Shown here: piece after piece, positions 1-7,321 of the stretch
Layout: every line of letters starts with the position of its first letter
Numbering within the stretch: position 1 is the first letter of the stretch
Source: Verrucomicrobiaceae bacterium
GTDB lineage: Bacteria; Verrucomicrobiota; Verrucomicrobiia; Verrucomicrobiales; Verrucomicrobiaceae
NCBI GenBank assembly: GCA_024232965.1
Contig: JACKQF010000011.1
Location: 29,310 to 93,309, forward strand
DNA: 64,000 nucleotides
Direction: 5' to 3'
Program-made: the position numbers and the translations under genes
The notes under the pieces: generated by a model
Database searches by the model: none
What the model saw: only the letters and a program-made list of their open reading frames with translations
What the model was told of the DNA's origin: nothing

Positions 1-489
1 CAACGATGGGGTATGGGAGAAGCTTTGGCCTCCGTACCCCGTGCAGTCGAACATTAATGGGTCAGCTAAGGCGTCCTCGCCACCCACTAGCGGCATTACT
101 TCAAAGGAGGCACCGGCTCCGGCGGTATTGAGCAGGATCTTGCCGGTGAAGGATTTGAGATCGAACGGCTGTCCATCGACGCGCTGGATCGAGATATTAG
201 CCCCTTTGCCGAGCAAAGGGCCGGACGTGATGGCTTGGGCCTGAATTCCGGTGGGCCAGAGTACGGAAAAGAACCGGCCTGTCGGAGGGCCTCCCGGCGC
301 GGCGGCCCAATAGCCATCCACCGAATAGGTGAATCGGTAGGCACCGCTCTGGATGGTGATGGAGTTGATGCTGGAACTCACCACCGTCATCGTCAGTGTC
401 GGGTTGAAAAAGTCGGTCGTCACTGCCCTAGCAGATGGGGTCAGGACCACGAAGAGTCCGACAAGGGTGCAGTGAAAGAATTGTCTCAT
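1..489 (-). CDS. Secreted hypothetical protein, N-terminal part (runs off left edge)
   Basis: Reading leftwards from an ATG at 489 the frame stays open for 163 codons to the first base of the window, so the C-terminus is missing. The product begins MRQFFHCTLVGLFVVLTPSARA, a clear Sec signal peptide with an ARA cleavage site, followed by a beta-rich, Gly/Thr-rich sequence with no cysteine until late. No domain is recognised. Secreted proteins of this composition in Verrucomicrobia often carry a C-terminal sorting signal (PEP-CTERM type), but that end lies outside the window, so it is only a possibility. It sits about 200 bases downstream of the 909-residue secreted protein on the same strand. 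Confidence 0.7.
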   Translation of the reverse strand, partial: MRQFFHCTLVGLFVVLTPSARAVTTDFFNPTLTMTVVSSSINSITIQSGAYRFTYSVDGYWAAAPGGPPTGRFFSVLWPTGIQAQAITSGPLLGKGANISIQRVDGQPFDLKSFTGKILLNTAGAGASFEVMPLVGGEDALADPLMFDCTGYGGQSFSHTPSL

Positions 490-686
490 AACGGGGTTGG
501 GGTACGCCCAGGTCAGTTAACGCCCGGGCGCGGCCTCCCACTCATCCTCACTTGCGGCCCTCCGGCCCGATCTTGCGGGTGGGCGGAGCTGGGGACAACT
601 ATGGTTGCCCCTCTTGGTCGGGTGAAGTTTCTGCCATCCGATGGAGGGCAATGGATCTCCCCGAGGTTGTCTCTCAGGCGGCAAGT

Positions 687-3416
687 CTAAGGCGCGGTGA
701 CGGCCAGGGCGGATTGGGTGCGGTCGCTCCATTTGACGAGGACGCCGACCGTGACCGGCTTGTCGGTAGTGGGCGCGGCGGCGCTGAGCGCGTGACCGAG
801 ACCGCTGGCGCAGACACCCGTGGGGTCGTCGATGTTCGACGAAAAGGCGATGGAGGTGAGCGTGGCGGGCGCGCTGGGGCGGTAGCGGGTGCCTTTGCGC
901 AGGAGGACGGCTGGGTTGGAATTGACGGTGATGGTAGATGCGGGGCAGGCGTAAAGGACGAGATTGTCTGCGGCGGTGGCGAGTCCTGTGCTGGTGGCCA
1001 GGGTGACCAGGGCGGTGTAGGCTTCGGTGAGGTTGGCATCCACACGCAGGATGGTGCCGATTCGCGCAGAACTGCAGCCTGGGGCGGCATCGCCCTCCCG
1101 CAGGAGGATGCGAGCCACGTTGCTGAGAGGGATGGCGATGAGGGCGACATCGTTGGAGGCGTTGACACCCGGCCCCGAAAACTGCACGAGTGCGCGGACT
1201 TCGCCATTGGTCGTCGTGACCCAGTACTTAAGGATGCGCTTCACCTTGAGTTCAACGTCGAGGGGGGAGATTGCGAGCCCCTTCCGCAGGCGCAATTCGA
1301 TAGTGCCACCCGAGTTGATGCGCCATAGGCCTTCGTTGTTGGCGGCGGAAATGCCAGTGCCAGGCTGGAGCGCAGCGCGAAAGAGGGTTTCCCCACCGCT
1401 AAACCCGTTGACCTGGGCGCTGAGGAAGGTGCGGAAAACCCCTCCAGTCACGCCTGGCGCGGCTTGAGTGCGGGTGGCCAGGAGGGTCGTGGCACCGGTC
1501 GAAACGGTACGTTTGATAAGCGCCTGCGAGACAGTGGCATGGGCGATGGCCGGGGCAAAGACCGCGTTGACCTCTTCCGCCGAGATCCAGGGGGCGAATT
1601 GGCCATAGGGAGAGCCGGTGGGTGAGGGATCGCCTTCCTGAATGAAAAACGTTCCGACCCCGGTACTGCTCGCGAATCGGAGACCGGAGTCTGTGGTGCG
1701 CGACACGGTGACAGCGGGCGCGGACGACAGCGTGACGGGCACGGAGTAGTGGGCGTCTGCCACGCCGACTTTGACTTGTCGGGGTTGGCTAAAGCTGCGG
1801 AACTTGCCAACTGGGGTGACGGTCCCTTTGCGGACGATTTCGTAGAGAGCGGCGGTGTTGTAGGCAACGAAGGCGGTATTATTCGTCGCGTTCACTCCGG
1901 TGCCGACAAGAAGCTGGTTCACACCGAAGTGGTTGGCGACGTTGGAGACTGGGTTGAGTATTTGCTTGATCGTGCCGCTGCTGAGGTAGGCGCTGCCGCT
2001 CTGTCTGATGAGGCTTAGAGAACGGTTTTCGACCGTCCACGCCTGATTGCGGCCTCCAGTGGTACCGGGCCCGGACAGCGAGAGGATGGCCTGCATATTG
2101 TCTTCGGTGCTGATACTCCCGAGCGAGAGTTGGGTGGGGGCACGGACGGTGGCGCGGTCCGTGTACGGCACGGTTTCGCCGCTGCGCACGATTTCGCGGA
2201 CGCCCGAGTTATTAATGTTGTGGTTTAGCGGCTGGGTGAGGAAGCGGGCAGTCATGATGCTGCCGGAGGCCACAATCGTTCCGCCATCGCTGACGTAGCG
2301 GCCCGGCACACCGATGGCCACGGTGTCCCCGTAAATGGCGAGGCAGGTGCCACTGAACTCCGAACCGATGAGGCCGGACTGCGGCGTGATTTCGCCGATG
2401 TTGTTGAGATTGGTGCCATACGCGGCTTCGAACAGCTCGGTGTACCCCTGGTTGGGCGCAACGCTGCCAATGCCAGGCGCCCCAGCGGCGATCCATCGAC
2501 CGCCGACCGCGACGGACCTGCCGAAACTGCCGATGCCAGAGGTAGATGCCTTCAGAACGCCAGCGTAATTTTGCACGTAGAGGGTGTTAGACACGGGCGC
2601 ACCGACGACCACCGAGGTGCCAGTGAGGCCGATGGCCCAGCCGTAGGCGGCATTGGCGATGGGGGTGGGGGCACCGAAGTTCGCGAGGTGGGTGCCATCC
2701 ACAGAGTAAAGCACGACTCTACCGCTATCGACCGTGGCGGAGCTATCAAAATAAGGGGTGCCGACGGCGCAGATTTGACCGTGAATGGCGACGGATTGAC
2801 CAAACTTGGCTCCGTTTTCCGTAGCCGGCTTCACGAGCTCGGTGCCAGTCCAACCGGCAGTGCCGGGGGGGCTCTTATAAATATAGGCACCGCCACGGTC
2901 GGTGCCGCCAAATTCGGCATTCGGGGCACCGATGACAATGTATTGCCCTTCCGCAGCGAGGGCGTGGCCAAAGCGACCGGAGGGGTAGTAGCCGCTGAAC
3001 CTAGCCACCATCTTCCCGGTCTTCAGGTCAAAGGTGTAAACGGTCCCCTGTCCCCCCTCGTCCCCAGGGGCACCAACGATGGCTTCCGTTCCGCGCACCG
3101 CCACCGCAAAGCCAAACTCATCGCCCGGTCCACGATCCGCGTCCGGTGCCGAAAGGGTGCGCAGGATCCTGCCCGTCACCGCATCAAAGACCACCACATC
3201 GCCCGTGCTGGAATTAAAGCCAGGCCGCCCGCCCAGGATGTATTTGCCATTGATGGCCACACTTCGCCCCAGCCCTTCCGCCGGCGTGACCCCCGCAGCG
3301 TAGTATTCCCGCAAGATCTGCGCCGATAAGGAGCCCGGGGCGAGCCCGATGATGAGGATGACCAACATTCGGTGGAGGGTGCCGAAAAGGGTGACTCCGA
3401 GTGGGGCTGTTTTCAT
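687..3416 (-). CDS. Large secreted FG-GAP-like beta-propeller protein
   Basis: 909 residues with a hydrophobic signal segment at about 17-32 (ending GSLSA); Met17 is an alternative start. Residues about 40-400 contain repeats of the type 'GRSVAINGKYILGG', 'GFAVAVRGTEAIVGAPGDEG', 'GHALAAEGQYIVIGAPN' and 'GQSVAIHGQICAVGTP'. These are typical of integrin-alpha/FG-GAP beta-propeller blades. The second half has another repetitive beta pattern with motifs such as 'REGDAAPG' and 'RKGT..P', seen in large extracellular proteins of Verrucomicrobia and Planctomycetes. It is probably exported to the surface or outside; no enzymatic motif is visible. It is divergent from the ATPase gene, with about 160 bases between the two starts. 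Propeller family assignment is fairly safe; function is unknown. Confidence 0.8.
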   Translation of the reverse strand: MKTAPLGVTLFGTLHRMLVILIIGLAPGSLSAQILREYYAAGVTPAEGLGRSVAINGKYILGGRPGFNSSTGDVVVFDAVTGRILRTLSAPDADRGPGDEFGFAVAVRGTEAIVGAPGDEGGQGTVYTFDLKTGKMVARFSGYYPSGRFGHALAAEGQYIVIGAPNAEFGGTDRGGAYIYKSPPGTAGWTGTELVKPATENGAKFGQSVAIHGQICAVGTPYFDSSATVDSGRVVLYSVDGTHLANFGAPTPIANAAYGWAIGLTGTSVVVGAPVSNTLYVQNYAGVLKASTSGIGSFGRSVAVGGRWIAAGAPGIGSVAPNQGYTELFEAAYGTNLNNIGEITPQSGLIGSEFSGTCLAIYGDTVAIGVPGRYVSDGGTIVASGSIMTARFLTQPLNHNINNSGVREIVRSGETVPYTDRATVRAPTQLSLGSISTEDNMQAILSLSGPGTTGGRNQAWTVENRSLSLIRQSGSAYLSSGTIKQILNPVSNVANHFGVNQLLVGTGVNATNNTAFVAYNTAALYEIVRKGTVTPVGKFRSFSQPRQVKVGVADAHYSVPVTLSSAPAVTVSRTTDSGLRFASSTGVGTFFIQEGDPSPTGSPYGQFAPWISAEEVNAVFAPAIAHATVSQALIKRTVSTGATTLLATRTQAAPGVTGGVFRTFLSAQVNGFSGGETLFRAALQPGTGISAANNEGLWRINSGGTIELRLRKGLAISPLDVELKVKRILKYWVTTTNGEVRALVQFSGPGVNASNDVALIAIPLSNVARILLREGDAAPGCSSARIGTILRVDANLTEAYTALVTLATSTGLATAADNLVLYACPASTITVNSNPAVLLRKGTRYRPSAPATLTSIAFSSNIDDPTGVCASGLGHALSAAAPTTDKPVTVGVLVKWSDRTQSALAVTAP

Positions 3417-3578
3417 GGCGGTTGGTGGATTGATCCACCGCCGATGCTACCCCATCCTGCTGCCGTTGGGAAGGCGGATCTTCCGTGCTTTCATCGTCGT
3501 CGCCCAAGCTCTCCGCCCAGCCCTCTCATCCACCATAGCCACTTGCATCCTGAGTTCTCTCCCTGCAAAGTGGCGCGC

Positions 3579-5000
3579 ATGTCATCGGACACACAGCCCG
3601 TGCTTACCCTTGCTCCCGCGCAAAACTTGCGCGACTCCGCGTCCCAACTCCAGGTACAGCCGCTGGGGCCGAATGACGTGCGCTATGTCGATCTTGGAGC
3701 CGGTCGCGCTACGAAGGAGTTGAGCAAGCTGGAGATTTTTCTCCGCAACGCCGCTGGCGTAGAGTCCGCTTACGCCAAGTGCGCCTTTGTCGGCGGGCGC
3801 GGCTCCGGTAAGAGCACCTTCCTCCTGCATCTGGAGTCCCAGCTCCAGACCGAGGGGCTCTTCACCCCGATTCATATCTACCTCGACCCTAGTTTGGAGA
3901 GCGACTGCGACTACAGCGACCTCTTCCTCTGGATGGTGGATGAAATCGTCCGCCAGTTCAAAGATGCCGGTCACCCGGTTGACGATGGGCCACTCTCCCA
4001 GGTCACCCAGTGGTTTGCGGAGACGACCCTCACTGGCCTCACAGACTGGAAGAAGGAGATCGAACTCACCGCCGAGGCAGAGGCGTCTGCTGGCGCCGGC
4101 ATCCTTTCCTCAATCCTCTCCATCAAGCTCCTCGCCCGCCTGAAGTCGATGATTGTCGGCAGCGAGTCCACTCGCAAAGAGATCCGCCGCAAGGTTCAGA
4201 ACTACTCCACGGAGCTCTGCCGTCGCGTCAATGACTTCCTTGACCATGCCCGGGAGGTCCTGAAGAGGGCCGGGAAGCCCGACCGCCTCCTCATCGTCCA
4301 GGATAACCTAGATCGCATCCGGGACCGGGAAAGGGCGCAGCGCCTCTTCGATCAGGGCGGCGATATGCTGCTGGAGCTCCGTGCGGACCTCATCTACACC
4401 TCCCCGCTGGCGCTCCATGTCGCCCCATTGGATATCACCCGCACCTTTCCCCACGTCTTCCTGATGCCGAATGTAAAGGTCCGTCTCCGCAACGGCAAAA
4501 TCCACAAGCCCGGCATCGATGCTTTTGTCGATTTGGCCTCGCGCCGGCTCGCCATCGACTCCGTGTTTGAGTCGGAAAAGGTCGTGCGCCATCTCGCGGA
4601 GATGAGCGGTGGCAGCCTGCGGGACTTGATTCGCCTCATGGATGAGGCCCAGCTCGAGGCGCAGGTCGATGGGAAGCAAAAGGTGGATATGGCCAGTGCC
4701 AAGGCCGCCGTGCGTAAGGTCGCCCTCAGTTTCAGTCGGCTCCTGGTGCCTGGGTCCGTGTATTTTCCCATCCTGGCAGAGGTGCACCGCACCAAACAAG
4801 AGTTTGTCGTGCCGGATGGCGAGCCCACCCTGAAGTCTGTCAGTGCCGCCCGTGATTTCTTTGCCGAACTGATCGGCAACGGCACCGTATTGGAATACAA
4901 TGGCGATGATTCGTGGTATGATGTCCACCCCGCCGTCCGCGACACCCGGCCATTTAAAGATGCCTCTGCCCCGCAAAGCCCGACGCCCGTCCAAGCCTGA
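3579..5000 (+). CDS. P-loop ATPase, partner of downstream TPR protein
   Basis: 473 residues from the ATG at 3579 (MSSDTQPV). The open frame reaches back to 3372, but the extra N-terminus is low quality and lies in the divergent promoter region. Walker A is GGRGSGKS (72-79). A Walker B-like strand LLIVQDNLDRI (237-247) is followed by a sensor-type strand 'LIYTSPLAL' (271-279). Residues 165-230 form a helical, Ala/Lys/Glu-rich insertion. The 'DNLDR' and 'YTSPLAL' motifs fit a family of bacterial AAA/STAND-like NTPases often found beside TPR proteins; the exact family name is uncertain. The stop overlaps the start of the TPR gene by 41 bases, implying translational coupling. Likely role: a nucleotide-driven switch working with the TPR partner, possibly in signalling or defence (inference). 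Confidence 0.78.
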   Translation: MSSDTQPVLTLAPAQNLRDSASQLQVQPLGPNDVRYVDLGAGRATKELSKLEIFLRNAAGVESAYAKCAFVGGRGSGKSTFLLHLESQLQTEGLFTPIHIYLDPSLESDCDYSDLFLWMVDEIVRQFKDAGHPVDDGPLSQVTQWFAETTLTGLTDWKKEIELTAEAEASAGAGILSSILSIKLLARLKSMIVGSESTRKEIRRKVQNYSTELCRRVNDFLDHAREVLKRAGKPDRLLIVQDNLDRIRDRERAQRLFDQGGDMLLELRADLIYTSPLALHVAPLDITRTFPHVFLMPNVKVRLRNGKIHKPGIDAFVDLASRRLAIDSVFESEKVVRHLAEMSGGSLRDLIRLMDEAQLEAQVDGKQKVDMASAKAAVRKVALSFSRLLVPGSVYFPILAEVHRTKQEFVVPDGEPTLKSVSAARDFFAELIGNGTVLEYNGDDSWYDVHPAVRDTRPFKDASAPQSPTPVQA

Positions 5001-6570
5001 CGCAGCACCGCCCGACTCAGATCGGGAGCTGCGCGGACTGCAGCTATTCCTGCGCCAGACGCGGGAATTTCGGCTAGCACTCGCTTTGTACAGCGATGTC
5101 CGCGACCGGGATGAAATGATCACCCGCCTCGGATCGGATCTGGCGGGTGACGCCATCCAGGTACTCACGGTCAATCTCACCGAGGCCTCCCCGGCACGGA
5201 CGCTGAGTGGCCGCATTGAGGCCGCGCTCAAGGCGCAAGCCGACCCCGCCCGGCACCCAGTCGTGATGGTGGTGAATCTCGACGCCGTCGTGGAGCACCT
5301 GCCGGAGCTTTCAAACACCGTCAGCGAAGGCACCGAGTTTTTCGCCACCGCAAACCTCCACCGCGAACTCTTTCCCCGGCTCTGCCCCGCGCCGCTGGTC
5401 ATCTGGCTCACCGAATCCATGGAGCGCGCCTTTGCCGCCCAGGCTCCCGACCTCTGGCACTGGCGCAGTCATATCTTTGATCTCCGAACTCCACGGCGAT
5501 TCACCTTCCCTCCCGAAGAGGCAGACAGCACCAAGGAACTCTCCGCCCTAGACCGTCTTCATGCCGAGACCCGTCTCCACCGCCTAGAGGAAGAACTCGC
5601 CGCCTACCGGAAGGTCGGGTCGCGCTCTGACGAGATGCGGGTGCTGTTCAGCATGGGAAATGCGCGAATGGATCTCGGCCAGCCTCGCTTGGCACGGTAC
5701 GATTATGAAGCGGTACAGGAAATTGCCGAAGAACTCGGAAGCGAGGTGTGGCAGGCCCGTGCCGAGTGTCGCCTAGCCAATGCGTACGCCGCCAGTGGCG
5801 ACTTCGAAAAAGCGGAGCCTCTGCACCGTCGATCAGTTGAGACGATGGAGCGGAATCTGGGACCCGAACACCGAGACACGCTGGCGAGCCTCAATGACCT
5901 CGCATCCCTGTTGGCTAACAAAGGAGATCTGGCCGCAGCGGAGCCACTATTAAGGCGAGTGCTGGAAGCGCAGGAACGGACACTGGGTTTGGAGCACATT
6001 GACACGTTAGGGACCCTCAACAACCTTGCGAATTTGATTAGATCCAAGGGGGATTTGTCGGGGGCGGAGCCCTTATATCGGCGGGCGCTGGCTGTGCAGG
6101 AACGGAGGTTGGGTGGGGATAGCCGGGACACGCTGACTAGTCTCAGCAATCTCGGGAGCCTTGTCTATTCCAAGGGCGATCCAGCAGAGGCGGAGCCGCT
6201 GTATCGGAGGGCGCTGGAGGCGCAGGAGCGGACACTGGGGACTGAGCACCCCGACACGCTGAGCAGCCTCAACAATCTTGCTCTGGTGCTGAGGGCCAAG
6301 GGAGATCTAAAGGGGGCGTTGCTCCTGAATTTGCGAGTGATCGAGGCGCAGGAGCGTACATTAGGGGAAGATCACCCTGCCACGCTGACCAGCCTCAACA
6401 ACCTTGCTAATCTGTGGTCAGCTCAAGGTGAGTGGGCGGCGGCGGAGCCACTGTATCGGCGGGCGGTTGCCGGGGCGCATAAGCACTTTCTACCAGACCA
6501 TCCTCACCGTCTGGCTTATGAGAACAATTGGGCGCTGGCTCTGGTCAAGTTGGATGCCACGGAGGATTGA
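4960..6570 (+). CDS. TPR protein with degenerate NTPase-like N-terminus
   Basis: 536 residues from ATG 4960 (MPLPRKARR); earlier in-frame ATGs from 4900 would lengthen the overlap with the ATPase gene. Residues 20-185 form an alpha/beta domain with hydrophobic strands 'VVMVVNLDAV' and 'PLVIWLTESM' followed by 'QAPDLWHWRS'. This block occurs in STAND-like TPR proteins as I know them, but no Walker A is present. Residues about 223-264 are a divergent TPR, and 266-517 are six kinesin-light-chain-type repeats of exactly 42 residues (pattern 'LNNLA.L...KGDL..AEPLYRRAL.AQERTLG..H.DT'). TPRs bind protein partners, so this is probably the sensor or scaffold for the upstream ATPase. The DNA of the repeats is also very similar, which favours slippage. 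Confidence 0.82.
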   Translation: MPLPRKARRPSKPDAAPPDSDRELRGLQLFLRQTREFRLALALYSDVRDRDEMITRLGSDLAGDAIQVLTVNLTEASPARTLSGRIEAALKAQADPARHPVVMVVNLDAVVEHLPELSNTVSEGTEFFATANLHRELFPRLCPAPLVIWLTESMERAFAAQAPDLWHWRSHIFDLRTPRRFTFPPEEADSTKELSALDRLHAETRLHRLEEELAAYRKVGSRSDEMRVLFSMGNARMDLGQPRLARYDYEAVQEIAEELGSEVWQARAECRLANAYAASGDFEKAEPLHRRSVETMERNLGPEHRDTLASLNDLASLLANKGDLAAAEPLLRRVLEAQERTLGLEHIDTLGTLNNLANLIRSKGDLSGAEPLYRRALAVQERRLGGDSRDTLTSLSNLGSLVYSKGDPAEAEPLYRRALEAQERTLGTEHPDTLSSLNNLALVLRAKGDLKGALLLNLRVIEAQERTLGEDHPATLTSLNNLANLWSAQGEWAAAEPLYRRAVAGAHKHFLPDHPHRLAYENNWALALVKLDATED

Positions 6571-6624
6571 GGGGGCTTTGGCGGGCGGTTGGTGCGGCCT
6601 GGGAGGAGGCGTCTTCGGCACCGT

Positions 6625-6918
6625 CAGAAAATTCTTTTTTGAGCCTGGGGGAGACTCCTCTGGCCTCAGAAAAGACTTTTCTGGAGGGAAGGTAAGGTGC
6701 AGGACCCTTGGAAAAATCTTTTCCGGACCCGGGGGATAGTACCCCGGCCCTGGAAAATTCTTTTCTGCCCCTGGGGGAGAACACCCGACCCTTGGAAAAA
6801 TCTTTTCCGGACCCTGGGGAGAGTACCCCACCCTTGGAAAATTCTTTTCTGACCCCTCCGGACCTTCCTTTCCCTCCAGAAAAATCTTTTCTGAGGCCAG
6901 GGGAGGTGATCTGTCCCT
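6625..6918. repeat. Seven-unit 42-base tandem repeat with palindromic cores
   Basis: Units begin at 6625, 6667, 6709, 6751, 6793, 6835 and 6877, exactly 42 bases apart. Each holds a core of 6+3+6 bases such as GGAAAAATCTTTTCC or GGAAAATTCTTTTCT whose arms are inverted repeats; the arm pairing is fully kept or nearly so in all seven. The centres alternate ATC and TTC in units 3-7, giving an 84-base higher-order period (units 3 and 5 are nearly identical). The interval between cores is GC-rich (GGACCC..GGGG..). Because 42 is a multiple of 3, several frames stay open on both strands, but none looks like a gene. Confidence 0.95.
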
Positions 6919-6964
6919 GGTGGGCTGCTCCTGCTGACTTTGAGCCAAGGTCCAAAGATTCCTT

Positions 6965-7181
6965 TGCCCCCATTCCTCTGCCTTCCTTTGATGGGTGTCT
7001 CGGGTGGGTTTGTGATGGCAGGATTCGGTCGCGCCTTGGGGGGGCTTTGGGGTTGTTACGGCGGGAAATGGGCGGCGATGCTGGGGGGGCTGAGTTTGCG
7101 ACGGTCATAGACCGTGCGCTACAGGGGTTTTGATGATGTTTGAGGCCTGATTCGGTTTTGAGAGGCAGAGGAATGGGGGCA
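6965..7181. repeat. 19-base perfect inverted repeat, 217-base span
   Basis: TGCCCCCATTCCTCTGCCT at 6965-6983 is exactly the reverse complement of 7163-7181. The 179-base interior is G-rich and has no recognisable gene. It could be a non-autonomous element bounded by terminal inverted repeats, or two oppositely oriented copies of a dispersed repeat. Confidence 0.8.
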
Positions 7182-7207
7182 GTGGAATGAGTTAGTTTGG
7201 GCTCAGT

Positions 7208-7250
7208 CAGGACATAGGTAACACTCTTGGCTCAGGACATGGGTAACACT
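7208..7250. repeat. 25-base spaced direct repeat, possible IS end
   Basis: CAGGACATAGGTAACACT (7208-7225) recurs as CAGGACATGGGTAACACT (7233-7250), one mismatch, offset 25 bases. Motifs of the form GGACATRGGTAACA remind me of the ends of integrase-type insertion sequences, but no transposase is nearby, so this would be a relic. Confidence 0.6.
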
Positions 7251-7321
7251 TTTGACATTTCTGCTTTCCTCCTTCCTGCCTTCCTAATTTTGCATTCGGC
7301 TTCCCGGCATTTAGCCGGTCG

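Larger units (their letters stand above)
6919..7321. other. Gene-free region with relic repeats
   Basis: About 400 bases between the tandem array and the cassette A stop codon. No convincing coding sequence is seen. The stretch holds an imperfectly understood mix: the 19-base inverted repeat at 6965/7163, the direct repeat at 7208/7233, and G-rich tracts. It reads like accumulated fragments of dispersed elements rather than a gene or a defined regulatory region. Confidence 0.6.

Noticed and set aside
517..732. Small minus-strand frame between the two secreted proteins
   Set aside because: Overlaps the end of the 909-residue protein in another frame and looks like a low-complexity intergenic sequence, perhaps a dispersed repeat; no support for translation.
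552..1328. 258-codon plus-strand frame
   Set aside because: Opposite the 909-residue secreted protein; Gly/Arg-rich shadow composition.
4308..5420. 370-codon minus-strand frame
   Set aside because: Lies opposite the ATPase and TPR genes and has no domain.
6625..6918. CRISPR array
   Set aside because: Repeats are contiguous without unique spacers; the palindromic cores and fixed 42-base period do not match repeat-spacer architecture, and no cas gene is near.
6490..7133. Open frames across the tandem repeat on both strands
   Set aside because: The 42-base period keeps three frames open on each strand; the encoded repeats have no start context, signal peptide or fold, and frames clash with each other.
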